Source of the DNA: Pseudomonas fluorescens
Lineage (GTDB): Bacteria > Pseudomonadota > Gammaproteobacteria > Pseudomonadales > Pseudomonadaceae
DNA length: 64,000 nt
NCBI RefSeq assembly: GCF_902498185.1
Contig: NZ_CABVIX010000009.1
Coordinates: 1 to 64,000, forward strand
Direction: 5' to 3'
Made by a program: the position numbers and the translations under genes. Positions 1-9,155 of this stretch are shown piece by piece. Under the pieces are notes generated by a model. It was not told where the DNA came from. It did not search any database and saw only the letters and a program-made list of their open reading frames with translations. Positions within the stretch are counted from its first letter, which is position 1. The number at the start of each line of letters is the position of its first letter.

Positions 1-218
1 TTGGAAAAGTGCAATGAATCAATTTGCGGTTTTGTACGGAGATCGGTTCATCAGGCCGACCTGGTGAATCAAGGCCTGCCTGACGGCAGGCCGTTACCGG
101 CCCGCACACAAAAAATCTGACAGTCCCGTGCATGCCTTCAAGCTTGCGGCGCCGGAGATCGAGCGCCGCTTCTCCAGATCGCAAAAACCTCAAGCCATCT
201 CTCTCGACTGCCCACAAG
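1..218. other. Non-coding left edge downstream of metK
   Basis: No convincing gene is seen here. The region holds one short perfect hairpin at 73-92 (8-bp stem GGCCTGCC, 4-nt loop). It lacks a clear T-run on either strand, so I do not call it a terminator. A short open frame crossing this region continues antisense into metK and looks like a shadow. A neighbouring gene to the left may end outside the window. Confidence 0.5.
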
Positions 219-250
219 AAAGCCCCGCCTGATCACTCGGGCGGGGCTTT
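219..250 (-). terminator. Rho-independent terminator of metK
   Basis: An inverted repeat AAAGCCCCGCC / GGCGGGGCTTT encloses a 9-10 nt loop and is followed on the minus strand by TTTCTTG. It sits 13 bases beyond the metK stop codon in the direction of transcription, which fits an intrinsic terminator ending the regulator-metK unit. Confidence 0.8.
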
Positions 251-262
251 CGATGGGGCGTC

Positions 263-1453
263 TTACAACCCGGCCGCAGCGCGCAGGGCGTCAACCCGGT
301 CGGTACGCTCCCAGGTGAACGTAGTGAACGTATCGTCACCCACGGTCTTCTGCTGCGGCGTACGGCCGAAGTGACCGTAGGCAGCCGTTTCCTGATACAT
401 CGGGTGCAGCAGGTCGAGCATGGTGGTGATGGCGTACGGACGCAGGTCGAAGCATTCGCGCACCAGCTGGATGATCTTGTCGTCGGAGATCTTGCCGGTA
501 CCAAAGGTATTCAGCGAAATCGAGGTCGGCTGGGCCACGCCGATGGCGTAGGAAACCTGGATCTCGCAACGCTCGGCGAGGCCAGCGGCCACGATGTTCT
601 TGGCCACGTAACGGCCAGCGTACGCTGCCGAACGGTCGACCTTGGACGGGTCCTTGCCCGAGAACGCGCCGCCACCGTGGCGGGCCATGCCGCCGTAGCT
701 GTCGACGATGATCTTGCGCCCGGTCAGGCCGCAGTCGCCCACTGGGCCCCCGATGATGAACTGGCCAGTCGGGTTGATGTGGAACTGGGTGTCCTTGTGC
801 AGCAGCTCGGCAGGCAGGGTGTGCTTGACGATCAGCTCCATCACCGCTTCCTGCAGGTCTTTTTGCGCGACCTCGGGGTTGTGCTGGGTCGACAGCACCA
901 CGGCGTCGATGCCCACGACCTTGCCGCCTTCGTAACGGCAGGTCACCTGGGATTTCGCATCCGGACGCAGCCATGGCAGCAAGCCCGACTTGCGCGCTTC
1001 AGCCTGGCGCTCGACCAGACGGTGCGAGAAGCAGATCGGGGCTGGCATCAGCACGTCGGTTTCGTTGCTGGCGTAGCCGAACATCAGGCCCTGGTCGCCA
1101 GCGCCCTGGTCTTCGGGCTTGGAGCGGTCGACGCCTTGGGCAATGTCCACCGACTGCTTGCCAATGATGTTCATCACGGCGCAGGTCGCCCCGTCGAAGC
1201 CGACGTCGGAGCTGTTGTAGCCAATATCGACGATGACCTTGCGCACGATCTCTTCAAGGTCGACCCAGGCAGAGGTGCTGACTTCGCCGGCGATGATGGC
1301 GACACCGGTCTTGACCAGGGTTTCGCACGCCACGCGGGCGTACTTGTCCTGGGTGATGATGGCGTCCAGGACCGCGTCCGAAATCTGGTCGGCGATCTTG
1401 TCCGGATGGCCTTCAGACACGGACTCGGAGGTGAAAAGGGAGTATTCGCTCAT
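263..1453 (-). CDS. metK: S-adenosylmethionine synthetase
   Basis: MetK (396 aa, full length for the family) makes S-adenosylmethionine from methionine and ATP in the cytoplasm. The N-terminus carries the [16 protein letters not shown]/methionine-binding motif. The [12 protein letters not shown] hexapeptide region and the glycine-rich [16 protein letters not shown] loop follow, all diagnostic. The ATG start gives the conserved [17 protein letters not shown] beginning. It lies only 12 bases after the stop of the ArsR-methyltransferase gene on the same strand, so the two are probably co-transcribed and metK is likely under that regulator's control. A strong hairpin terminator follows. Confidence 0.98.
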   Translation of the reverse strand: MSEYSLFTSESVSEGHPDKIADQISDAVLDAIITQDKYARVACETLVKTGVAIIAGEVSTSAWVDLEEIVRKVIVDIGYNSSDVGFDGATCAVMNIIGKQSVDIAQGVDRSKPEDQGAGDQGLMFGYASNETDVLMPAPICFSHRLVERQAEARKSGLLPWLRPDAKSQVTCRYEGGKVVGIDAVVLSTQHNPEVAQKDLQEAVMELIVKHTLPAELLHKDTQFHINPTGQFIIGGPVGDCGLTGRKIIVDSYGGMARHGGGAFSGKDPSKVDRSAAYAGRYVAKNIVAAGLAERCEIQVSYAIGVAQPTSISLNTFGTGKISDDKIIQLVRECFDLRPYAITTMLDLLHPMYQETAAYGHFGRTPQQKTVGDDTFTTFTWERTDRVDALRAAAGL

Positions 1454-1465
1454 CTCGACGGGTTC

Positions 1466-2467
1466 CTAAAATTTACCGATGGTGATGTCGCCAGCAGGCC
1501 GCTCGAAATGGCGTACCTGAATCTGGAAACCGTTACGCAAGCCTACATAGAGGCTATCCCCGGGGGTCAGTCCGGCAGCCGTGGCCCAACCGGCCAGGTC
1601 TTCCTGTTCGAAGCCCAGCCACAGGTCGCCACAGGCTTCCCGGGCCCAGCCCTGGTCATGGCTGCACAGCTCCGTGACCAGCAGGCTGCCGCCTGCCCTC
1701 ACACGGGAGGCCAGCCGCCGCAGGGCTTCGGCCGGGTCGCTGAAATGGTGCAGGACCATGTTCAGCACTACGCAGTCGGCTTCCACATCCGTTGCACTCA
1801 GTGCATCGGCCAACTGCAGGTGTACATTGACAAGCCCCTCGCGCACGCAGACCTGGCGGGCCAGGTCGAGCATCGTCGGGCTGTTGTCCAGCGCAGTAAC
1901 ACGGGTAAAGCGCCGGGCCAGTTCAGGCAGAAACTCACCATCGCCGGGACCGACTTCCAACGCGCTGGCCCTGGTATCGAAACTGAGCTTGTCGAGCAGG
2001 GCCAGCAGGCTTTCGCGGTATTGCGGCAGGCCGGCGATCAAATCTTGCTGGGCGCGGAATTTTTCTTCCACGCGCAGGAAAAAGTCCTGGCTGGTGGCTG
2101 CGCGCCGCTGCTGCACCTGGGCGATTCGCATCTGCACCTCGGCCGGCAGCAACAGGCTGTCCACCTCATCGAGCAGCGCCATGTGCAGGCGGCCGCCCAG
2201 GCGCAGCGTGTCGGGGAGGGCGCGGCGGTAGAAGATCGCGTTGCCTTCACGGCGCGTGGCCACCAGCTCCGCCTGGGCCAACACCTTGAGGTGATGGCTC
2301 ATGCCGGACTGGCCGATATCGAAGATCTGCGCCAGCTCCAGCACGCCATAGGAGTCGCTGGCCAGCGCGCGCAGTACGTTCAGGCGCAGCGGATCGCCGC
2401 CGGCCTTGCACAGTGCAGTCAGGTCATCGCTTGGCTCTTGACGTATCGAAGGGGCGCGCAGGTTCAT
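1466..2467 (-). CDS. ArsR-family regulator fused to SAM-dependent methyltransferase (SahR-like)
   Basis: This 333-aa protein has two modules. Residues about 10-100 form an ArsR-type winged helix, with recognition helix region QSGMSHHLKVLAQAELV and wing residues EGNAIFYRRAL. Residues about 140-330 form a class I methyltransferase with SAM-binding motif I, LEVGPGDGEFLPELA. ArsR-methyltransferase fusions are known among SahR regulators of the SAM cycle, which sense S-adenosylhomocysteine and control metK, ahcY and met genes. Placement 12 bases upstream of metK and the palindrome at 2507-2532 in its promoter support that role here. The SahR assignment is inference; the domain architecture is seen directly. 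Confidence 0.85.
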   Translation of the reverse strand: MNLRAPSIRQEPSDDLTALCKAGGDPLRLNVLRALASDSYGVLELAQIFDIGQSGMSHHLKVLAQAELVATRREGNAIFYRRALPDTLRLGGRLHMALLDEVDSLLLPAEVQMRIAQVQQRRAATSQDFFLRVEEKFRAQQDLIAGLPQYRESLLALLDKLSFDTRASALEVGPGDGEFLPELARRFTRVTALDNSPTMLDLARQVCVREGLVNVHLQLADALSATDVEADCVVLNMVLHHFSDPAEALRRLASRVRAGGSLLVTELCSHDQGWAREACGDLWLGFEQEDLAGWATAAGLTPGDSLYVGLRNGFQIQVRHFERPAGDITIGKF

Positions 2468-2506
2468 GGTCGGGCAGTCTAGTCAGGGTGCTCGCCCCTC
2501 GCAATA

Positions 2507-2532
2507 GCAATATCAAAAAGTTTTGATATTGC
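2507..2532. promoter_or_regulatory. Operator-like palindrome upstream of regulator-metK
   Basis: A perfect inverted repeat GCAATATCAAAA - AG - TTTTGATATTGC (12 bp arms, 2-nt spacer) lies 40 bases upstream of the ArsR-methyltransferase start, in the gap between that gene and tktA. Its AT-rich dyad form is typical of ArsR-family operators, so autoregulation of the regulator-metK unit is likely. An effect on tktA, about 190 bases away, is possible but unsupported. Confidence 0.75.
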
Positions 2533-2725
2533 ATGATGAGCGGGAGTAATCCGCTAACCTAGGGCTGGAAGGCGGAGTGTTTGGCAGCGCAATGCCCCGA
2601 AATTGCCGTCAATTGCAGGAAAATCGCTCGGCTGCGACCATCCGTCATTGCCCCCAGGCCGCCTGTGGGCGAAAATGGCCGCCTTTTTTCGTCTCATTAC
2701 TTTTTCAAGCCCCAGGAGATCAGCG

Positions 2726-4723
2726 ATGCCCAGCCGTCGTGAACGTGCCAACGCCATTCGTGCACTCAGCATGGATGCCGTGCAAAAGGCCAACAGCGGC
2801 CATCCCGGTGCCCCCATGGGCATGGCGGATATCGCCGAGGTACTTTGGCGCGACTACCTCAAGCACAATCCGAGCAACCCGAAATTCGCCGACCGCGACC
2901 GCTTCGTGCTGTCCAACGGCCACGGTTCGATGCTGATCTATTCGCTGCTGCACCTGACCGGCTACGACCTGTCGATCGAAGACCTCAAGGCTTTCCGTCA
3001 GTTGCACAGCCGTACCCCGGGTCACCCGGAGCTCGGCTACACCCCGGGCGTCGAGACCACCACCGGTCCTCTGGGCCAGGGCCTGGCCAATGCCGTGGGC
3101 TTCGCCATTGCCGAAAAAGTCATGGCCGGTCAGTTCAACCGCGACGGGCACAAGGTCGTCGACCATAACACCTACGTGTTCCTGGGCGACGGCTGCATGA
3201 TGGAAGGTATCTCCCATGAAGTGGCTTCGCTGGCCGGTACCCTGGGCCTGAACAAACTGATCGCCTTCTATGACGACAACGGTATCTCCATCGACGGCGA
3301 AGTCGAAGGCTGGTTCACCGACGACACCCCGAAGCGTTTCGAAGCCTATGACTGGCAGGTGATCCGCAACGTCGACGGCCATGACGCCGACGAGATCAAG
3401 ACCGCAATCGAGACCGCTCGCAAGAGCAATCGTCCGACCCTGATCTGCTGCAAGACCATCATCGGTTTCGGCTCGCCGAACAAGCAGGGCAAGGAAGACT
3501 GCCACGGCGCTCCGTTGGGCAATGACGAAATCGCCCTGGCACGCAAGCAACTGAACTGGAATCACGCCCCGTTCGAAGTGCCTGCCGACATCTACGCCGA
3601 ATGGGATGCCAAGCAAGCGGGTGCCAAGGCCGAAGCCGACTGGAACCAGCGCATGGACGCTTATGCCAAGGCCTTCCCTGAGCTGGCCAGCGAACTCAAG
3701 CGCCGCCTGAACGGTGACCTGCCTGCCGATTTCGCCGAAAAAACCGCTGCCTACGTCAACGAAGTCGCTGCCAAGGGCGAGACCATCGCCAGCCGCAAGG
3801 CCAGCCAGAACACCCTCAATGCCTTCGGCCCGCTGTTGCCTGAACTGCTGGGCGGCTCGGCCGACCTGGCCGGTTCCAACCTGACCCTGTGGAAAGGCTG
3901 CAAGGGCGTCAGCGCCGAGGACGCCAGCGGCAACTACATGTTCTACGGCGTGCGCGAGTTCGGCATGACCGCGATCATGAACGGCATCGCCCTGCACGGC
4001 GGTCTGACGCCTTACGGCGCGACCTTCCTGATGTTCATGGAATATGCCCGCAACGCCGTGCGCATGTCGGCACTGATGAAGCAGCGCGTCATCCACGTCT
4101 ACACCCACGACTCGATCGGTCTGGGCGAAGACGGCCCGACGCACCAGCCGATCGAGCAACTGACCAGCCTGCGCAGCACCCCGAACCTGGACACCTGGCG
4201 CCCAGCCGACGCGGTCGAGTCCGCCGTGTCCTGGAAGCACGCCCTGGAGCGCAAGGACGGCCCGTCGGCGCTGATCTTCTCGCGCCAGAACCTGCAGCAC
4301 CAGGACCGCGACGCCCAGCAGATCGCCGACATCAGCCGCGGCGGCTATGTGCTCAAGGATTGCGCAGGCGAGCCTGAGCTGATCCTGATCGCGACCGGTT
4401 CCGAAGTGGGCCTGGCTGTGCAGGCCTTCGAAAAACTGACCGGGCAGGGCCGCAAGGTACGTGTGGTTTCGATGCCTAGCACCAGCGTGTTCGATGCCCA
4501 GGACGCTGCCTACAAGCAGGCCGTGCTGCCGCTGGAAGTCGGTGCGCGGATTGCCATCGAGGCCGCCCATGCGGACTTCTGGTACAAGTACGTCGGCCTC
4601 GAAGGCCGCGTCATCGGCATGACCACCTACGGTGAGTCGGCTCCGGCGGCGGCGTTGTTCGAGGAGTTCGGCTTTACCCTGGAGAATATCCTGGGCACGG
4701 CTGAAGAGCTGCTGGAAGATTGA
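2726..4723 (+). CDS. tktA: Transketolase
   Basis: Transketolase (665 aa) moves two-carbon ketol units between sugar phosphates with thiamine diphosphate and Mg2+, linking the pentose phosphate pathway and glycolysis. The ThDP-binding signature begins at [15 protein letters not shown] and runs to the NN-type residues DDNGISIDG. The pyrimidine-domain motif [19 protein letters not shown] is present. I chose the ATG at 2726, preceded by AGGAG, because it gives the conserved N-terminus [18 protein letters not shown]. The open frame runs 41 codons further upstream without family similarity. It heads a series with epd, pgk and fba. Confidence 0.97.
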   Translation: MPSRRERANAIRALSMDAVQKANSGHPGAPMGMADIAEVLWRDYLKHNPSNPKFADRDRFVLSNGHGSMLIYSLLHLTGYDLSIEDLKAFRQLHSRTPGHPELGYTPGVETTTGPLGQGLANAVGFAIAEKVMAGQFNRDGHKVVDHNTYVFLGDGCMMEGISHEVASLAGTLGLNKLIAFYDDNGISIDGEVEGWFTDDTPKRFEAYDWQVIRNVDGHDADEIKTAIETARKSNRPTLICCKTIIGFGSPNKQGKEDCHGAPLGNDEIALARKQLNWNHAPFEVPADIYAEWDAKQAGAKAEADWNQRMDAYAKAFPELASELKRRLNGDLPADFAEKTAAYVNEVAAKGETIASRKASQNTLNAFGPLLPELLGGSADLAGSNLTLWKGCKGVSAEDASGNYMFYGVREFGMTAIMNGIALHGGLTPYGATFLMFMEYARNAVRMSALMKQRVIHVYTHDSIGLGEDGPTHQPIEQLTSLRSTPNLDTWRPADAVESAVSWKHALERKDGPSALIFSRQNLQHQDRDAQQIADISRGGYVLKDCAGEPELILIATGSEVGLAVQAFEKLTGQGRKVRVVSMPSTSVFDAQDAAYKQAVLPLEVGARIAIEAAHADFWYKYVGLEGRVIGMTTYGESAPAAALFEEFGFTLENILGTAEELLED

Positions 4724-4755
4724 TGTAAGGATCCGAGGGCGGTGATGCCTCGATT

Positions 4756-4844
4756 CGTGGGCAAGTCGGACCGCCGAACCGCCGCTCCTACAGGACAATG
4801 CCGTGCCTGTGGTAGCGGCGGTTCGGCGGTCCGACTTGCCCGCG
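4756..4844. repeat. REP-like inverted pair (BIME-type)
   Basis: Two 37-base arms (4756-4792 and 4808-4844) are nearly perfect reverse complements, each containing GGCAAGTCGGACCGCCGAAC. A 15-base spacer separates them. They sit between tktA and epd, outside any gene, which is the usual position of Pseudomonas REP elements. The large hairpin in the transcript could protect the tktA 3' end or attenuate read-through. Confidence 0.85.
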
Positions 4845-4898
4845 AAGGGCGCACCACGAATCCCCGGATTTCCAACACTGGATCTTGTGAGTACCCGA

Positions 4899-5966
4899 AT
4901 GCCCCACCCACGCCCTTTCAAGGTTGCACTCAACGGCTACGGCCGAATCGGTCGTTGCGTACTGCGCGCACTCTTCGAGCGGGGGGCGAGGGCAGGTTTC
5001 GAGATCGTCGCGCTGAATGACCTGGCAGACCTTGCCAGTCTGGAATACCTGACACGCTTCGACTCCACCCACGGGCGTTTTCCCGGTGAGGTAAAGGTCG
5101 ATGGCGATTGTCTGCATATCAACGGCGACTGCGTGAAGGTCTTGCGCAGTGCCACCCCCGAAGGCATCGACTGGGCCGCGCTCGGCGTCGACCTGGTGCT
5201 GGAATGCTCCGGCGCCTACAACACTCGCGCCGACGCCCAGCGGTTTCTCGATGCCGGTGCCCCGCGGGTGCTGTTTTCCCAGCCCATGGCCAGTGAGGCG
5301 GATGTCGATGCCACTGTTGTCTACGGGATCAACCAGCACTGCCTGACCGGCGAAGAGCGGCTGGTATCCAATGCGTCCTGCACCACCAACTGCGGCGTGC
5401 CGCTGTTGCGTGTGCTGGACCAGGCGTTCGGCCTGGAATATGTGTCGATCACCACCATCCACTCGGCAATGAACGACCAGCCGGTGATCGACGCCTATCA
5501 CCACGAGGACCTGCGCCGCACGCGTTCGGCGTTTCAGTCGGTGATTCCAGTGTCCACTGGTCTGGCACGTGGCATCGAGCGGCTGCTTCCGGAACTTGCC
5601 GGACGAATTCAGGCCAAAGCGGTGCGTGTGCCGACCGTCAACGTGTCGTGCCTGGACATCACTCTGCAAACGGGCCGCGATACCACGGCCGAAGAGGTCA
5701 ACCGGGTGCTGCACGAGGCCGCGTTGAGCGGCCCGCTGAAAGGCCTGCTGGCTTATACCGAACTGCCGCACGCCAGCTGTGATTTCAATCATGACCCGCA
5801 TTCGGCCATCGTCGATGCCAGCCAGACCCGGGTTTCCGGTCCAAGGCTTGTGAACCTGCTGGCCTGGTTCGATAACGAATGGGGGTTTGCCAACCGTATG
5901 CTTGACGTTGCCGATCATTTTCTGCACGTCGTCCACCCCACCCGCACCACTTGCAAACAGCCCTGA
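4899..5966 (+). CDS. epd: Erythrose-4-phosphate / glyceraldehyde-3-phosphate dehydrogenase family
   Basis: A 355-aa GAPDH-fold enzyme. The NAD-binding start is VALNGYGRIGRCVLRALFE, the catalytic cysteine is in SNASCTTNCGVP, and the C-terminal AWFDNEWGFANRM motif is intact. The position between tktA and pgk matches epd of E. coli and Pseudomonas, whose product oxidises D-erythrose 4-phosphate to 4-phosphoerythronate for pyridoxal phosphate synthesis. The ATG at 4899 is chosen over an in-frame GTG at 4887; both are plausible. A glycolytic GAPDH role cannot be fully excluded from sequence alone. Confidence 0.9.
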   Translation: MPHPRPFKVALNGYGRIGRCVLRALFERGARAGFEIVALNDLADLASLEYLTRFDSTHGRFPGEVKVDGDCLHINGDCVKVLRSATPEGIDWAALGVDLVLECSGAYNTRADAQRFLDAGAPRVLFSQPMASEADVDATVVYGINQHCLTGEERLVSNASCTTNCGVPLLRVLDQAFGLEYVSITTIHSAMNDQPVIDAYHHEDLRRTRSAFQSVIPVSTGLARGIERLLPELAGRIQAKAVRVPTVNVSCLDITLQTGRDTTAEEVNRVLHEAALSGPLKGLLAYTELPHASCDFNHDPHSAIVDASQTRVSGPRLVNLLAWFDNEWGFANRMLDVADHFLHVVHPTRTTCKQP

Positions 5967-5978
5967 AGGACTGCATTC

Positions 5979-7142
5979 ATGACCGTGTTGAAGATGACCG
6001 ACCTCGATCTGCAAGGTAAACGCGTACTGATCCGCGAAGACCTCAACGTGCCTGTGAAGGACGGCGTGGTTGCCAGCGACGCGCGTATCCTCGCTGCGCT
6101 GCCGACCATCAGGCTGGCCCTGGAAAAAGGCGCGGCCGTGATGGTCTGCTCGCACCTGGGCCGCCCCACCGAAGGTGAATTCTCTGCTGAAAACAGCCTC
6201 AAGCCGGTTGCCGACTACCTGGCGAAGGCCCTGTGCCGTGATGTGCCACTGGTAGCCGAGTACCTGGACGGCGTCAAGGTCGAGGCTGGCGAGCTGGTGC
6301 TGTTCGAGAACGTGCGCTTCAACAAGGGCGAGAAGAAGAACGCCGACGAGCTGGCGCAGAAATACGCGGCGCTGTGCGATGTCTTCGTCATGGACGCCTT
6401 CGGCACCGCTCACCGCGCCGAGGGCTCGACCCATGGCGTGGCGAAGTTCGCCAAGACCGCTGCCGCGGGTCCGCTGCTGGCCGCCGAGCTGGACGCGCTG
6501 GGCAAGGCCCTGAAAGCCCCCGCCAAGCCGATGGCCGCCATCGTCGCGGGCTCCAAGGTCTCCACCAAACTGGACGTGCTCAACAGCTTGAGCTCGGTGT
6601 GCGACCAGTTGATCGTGGGTGGCGGTATCGCCAACACCTTCCTCGCCGCTGCCGGCTACAAGGTAGGCAAGTCGCTGTACGAGCCTGATCTGGTCGACAC
6701 CGCCAAGGCCATCGCCGCCAAGGTCAGCGTGCCGCTGCCGGTCGACGTGGTGGTTGCCAAGGAGTTCGCCGAGAGCGCCGAAGCCGCCGTGAAGGCCATT
6801 GCCGACGTTGCCGATGACGACATGATCCTGGATATCGGCCCGCAAACTGCCCAACAGTTCGCCGAATTGCTGAAAACCTCGAAAACCATCCTGTGGAACG
6901 GCCCGGTGGGTGTGTTCGAGTTCGATCAGTTTGGAAACGGCACCAAAGTGCTGGCGAAGGCCGTCGCCGAGAGCTCGGCGTTCTCGATTGCCGGCGGTGG
7001 CGACACCCTGGCCGCGATCGACAAATATGGCGTGTCCAAGGATATCTCCTACATTTCTACCGGTGGCGGCGCGTTCCTCGAGTTCGTCGAAGGCAAGGTT
7101 CTGCCGGCTGTGGAAATCCTGGAACAGCGGGCCAAGGCCTGA
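5979..7142 (+). CDS. pgk: Phosphoglycerate kinase
   Basis: Pgk (387 aa) interconverts 1,3-bisphosphoglycerate + ADP and 3-phosphoglycerate + ATP in the cytoplasm. Seen motifs are the N-terminal [15 protein letters not shown] substrate loop, [20 protein letters not shown], and the C-terminal nucleotide-binding [11 protein letters not shown] followed by [10 protein letters not shown]. It starts 12 bases after epd and is probably in the same transcript. Length and motifs are normal for the family. Confidence 0.98.
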   Translation: MTVLKMTDLDLQGKRVLIREDLNVPVKDGVVASDARILAALPTIRLALEKGAAVMVCSHLGRPTEGEFSAENSLKPVADYLAKALCRDVPLVAEYLDGVKVEAGELVLFENVRFNKGEKKNADELAQKYAALCDVFVMDAFGTAHRAEGSTHGVAKFAKTAAAGPLLAAELDALGKALKAPAKPMAAIVAGSKVSTKLDVLNSLSSVCDQLIVGGGIANTFLAAAGYKVGKSLYEPDLVDTAKAIAAKVSVPLPVDVVVAKEFAESAEAAVKAIADVADDDMILDIGPQTAQQFAELLKTSKTILWNGPVGVFEFDQFGNGTKVLAKAVAESSAFSIAGGGDTLAAIDKYGVSKDISYISTGGGAFLEFVEGKVLPAVEILEQRAKA

Positions 7143-7173
7143 AGCGTCTGGCGCTGGCAAAGGGAGCGACCTG

Positions 7174-7392
7174 ATGGTCAAGCGGTTGCCTGTGGTGATC
7201 ATGACGGCGTTTCTGGGCGCATGCTCGAGCACGCCTGCACCGCAGGCACAGACCTCGGGCGCGCCCAAGGGCGGTTGCTACCAGTCCGAGTGGCAAGCCG
7301 AGACTGTGCCTGTGATCAGCAAGCGTCTGGGCCCGGAGGGCCTGGAAAAATATGACGACGAGCACCAGCGGCGGGCAGCGGGCTGCCCTTGA
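7174..7392 (+). CDS. Small putative lipoprotein
   Basis: A 72-aa protein whose N-terminus MVKRLPVVIMTAFLGACSS has a short basic start, a hydrophobic stretch and a lipobox LGAC. The mature part would be about 57 residues anchored in the envelope. It begins 31 bases after pgk. The conserved-looking tail contains CYQSEWQAETVP and a final Cys-Pro. I do not recognise a function. A similar small gene is found at this spot in related Pseudomonas as far as I recall. Confidence 0.75.
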   Translation: MVKRLPVVIMTAFLGACSSTPAPQAQTSGAPKGGCYQSEWQAETVPVISKRLGPEGLEKYDDEHQRRAAGCP

Positions 7393-7458
7393 GCGTTGCC
7401 CTTGACCGTCAGGCAGGCAAGCTGGCGGGTGCTTCGTGGGTCTTGAAGAGGATAATCG

Positions 7459-7791
7459 ATGAAGGCGCTCATGGCCGTGATGGCTTTGGCGGCACTGGCA
7501 GGATGCTCAAGCTGGCACGCCTCCGGGCCTGGGCCTGCCGCAGACAGCTGGACGCAATGGGTGTGTGACACCCAGGCTCAGGTGCAATGGCGGTTTACCG
7601 ATGCCAGCCGCGAAGCGGTGGACGTGCGGCTCGGGGGCGGTGACCAGGTCTACCGGCTGCGGTCCGAGCCGGGTGCCTCGGGCGCGCTGTACAGCGATGG
7701 CGTGCTGGCGATGCACACCAAGGGCGATGAAGGCCTGGTGTACTGGGTCGCGACCAATGATCTGATAGGGCGGGGCTGCAAGGCACCGTGA
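7459..7791 (+). CDS. MliC-family lipoprotein (C-type lysozyme inhibitor)
   Basis: A 110-aa protein with a lipobox, MKALMAVMALAALAGCSS, predicting lipid attachment at the Cys at position 16. The mature domain (WVCDTQAQVQWRF ... VYRLRSEPGASGALYSDGVLAMHTKGDEGLVYW ... GRGC) has the cysteine placement and beta-rich pattern of MliC/PliC proteins. These block C-type lysozymes in the periplasm or on the outer membrane. The family call rests on pattern, so mliC itself is not asserted. It sits between pgk and fba with no obvious metabolic link. Confidence 0.7.
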   Translation: MKALMAVMALAALAGCSSWHASGPGPAADSWTQWVCDTQAQVQWRFTDASREAVDVRLGGGDQVYRLRSEPGASGALYSDGVLAMHTKGDEGLVYWVATNDLIGRGCKAP

Positions 7792-7893
7792 CTGGCCGGG
7801 CCACCGTTTCGTGGCTCACACTACTTGAACAGCAGCCGCCCTCATGGCGGGCTTGCATGATAAAAACGACGCTTGTCGGGAGAGAGATACACA

Positions 7894-8958
7894 ATGGCAC
7901 TCATTAGCATGCGCCAGATGCTGGACCACGCCGCCGAGTTCGGTTACGGCGTTCCAGCTTTCAACGTCAACAACCTCGAGCAGATGCGCGCCATCATGGA
8001 AGCGGCTGACAAGACCGACTCCCCGGTCATCGTCCAGGCCTCGGCCGGTGCGCGCAAGTACGCAGGCGCCCCTTTCCTGCGCCACCTGATCCTGGCGGCG
8101 ATCGAAGAATTCCCGCATATCCCGGTGTGCATGCACCAGGACCACGGCACCAGCCCGGATGTCTGCCAGCGCTCGATCCAGCTGGGCTTCAGCTCGGTGA
8201 TGATGGACGGCTCGCTCGGTGAAGACGGCAAGACCCCGACCGACTACGAATACAACGTGCGCGTCACCCAGCAGACCGTGGCCATGGCTCACGCCTGTGG
8301 TGTTTCGGTAGAGGGTGAGCTGGGCTGCCTGGGATCGCTGGAAACCGGCATGGCCGGTGAAGAAGACGGCATCGGCGCCGAAGGCGTGCTGGATCACAGC
8401 CAGATGCTGACCGACCCTGAGGAAGCGGCCGACTTCGTCAAGAAGACCCAGGTCGATGCCCTGGCCATCGCCATTGGCACCAGCCACGGCGCCTACAAGT
8501 TCACCAAGCCGCCTACCGGTGACATCCTGGCGATCGACCGCATCAAGGAAATCCACAAGCGCATTCCCAATACGCACCTGGTGATGCATGGCTCTTCCTC
8601 GGTCCCGCAGGAGTGGCTGGCAATCATCAACCAGTACGGCGGCGAGATCAAAGAGACCTACGGCGTGCCGGTCGAGGAAATCGTCGAAGGCATCAAGTAC
8701 GGCGTGCGCAAGGTCAACATCGACACCGACCTGCGTCTGGCCTCCACCGGTGCCATGCGCCGCCTCATGGCTCAGAACCCGAGCGAGTTCGACCCACGCA
8801 AATTCTTTGGCGAAACCGTCAAGGCCATGCGTGACGTCTGCATCGCACGCTACGAAGCCTTCGGCACCGCCGGCAACGCCTCGAAGATCAAGCCGATCTC
8901 ACTGGAAGGCATGTTCCAGCGTTACGCCAAGGGCGAACTGGTAGCCAAGGTCAACTGA
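7894..8958 (+). CDS. fba: Class II fructose-bisphosphate aldolase
   Basis: A 354-aa zinc-dependent aldolase (Calvin-cycle subtype, CbbA/FbaA-like) that cleaves or makes fructose 1,6-bisphosphate. Visible features are the [13 protein letters not shown] start, the zinc-binding HQDHGTSPD segment, the second histidine in GTSHGAYKF, and [10 protein letters not shown] followed by [12 protein letters not shown]. The ATG at 7894 gives the typical [15 protein letters not shown] start. An upstream in-frame TTG would add seven residues of no family similarity. It ends the tktA-epd-pgk-fba series and is followed by an intrinsic terminator. Confidence 0.97.
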   Translation: MALISMRQMLDHAAEFGYGVPAFNVNNLEQMRAIMEAADKTDSPVIVQASAGARKYAGAPFLRHLILAAIEEFPHIPVCMHQDHGTSPDVCQRSIQLGFSSVMMDGSLGEDGKTPTDYEYNVRVTQQTVAMAHACGVSVEGELGCLGSLETGMAGEEDGIGAEGVLDHSQMLTDPEEAADFVKKTQVDALAIAIGTSHGAYKFTKPPTGDILAIDRIKEIHKRIPNTHLVMHGSSSVPQEWLAIINQYGGEIKETYGVPVEEIVEGIKYGVRKVNIDTDLRLASTGAMRRLMAQNPSEFDPRKFFGETVKAMRDVCIARYEAFGTAGNASKIKPISLEGMFQRYAKGELVAKVN

Positions 8959-8982
8959 TCAAGGCGGCCTGCGCGACTACTC

Positions 8983-9014
8983 AAACCCGATGCCTGATGC
9001 ATCGGGTTTTTTTT
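8983..9014 (+). terminator. Rho-independent terminator after fba
   Basis: The stem AAACCCGATGC / GCATCGGGTTT with a 5-nt loop runs into a run of T residues. It lies 25 bases after the fba stop codon and separates the glycolysis genes from the c-di-GMP gene. Confidence 0.9.
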
Positions 9015-9155
9015 GCGCTTGAATCGTTGACCGTTGATCAGCTGCTGAAACATTTCGCCATGATGTCCATCTGATATCTTGATTCTTCGTGCTTGCAGTC
9101 TAAAGTGTTCATCGGATCCAATTGCCTGTCGTAGCCGGCATTACAAGAGAAAAGC

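Noticed and set aside
371..2482. 703-codon plus-strand open frame over metK and its regulator
   Set aside because: Antisense shadow spanning two genes with strong family matches.
2720..4933. 737-codon minus-strand open frame over tktA
   Set aside because: Antisense shadow of transketolase; composition typical of reversed high-GC coding sequence.
4788..7268. 826-codon minus-strand open frame over epd-pgk
   Set aside because: Antisense shadow of two clear enzymes; no motif and no ribosome site.
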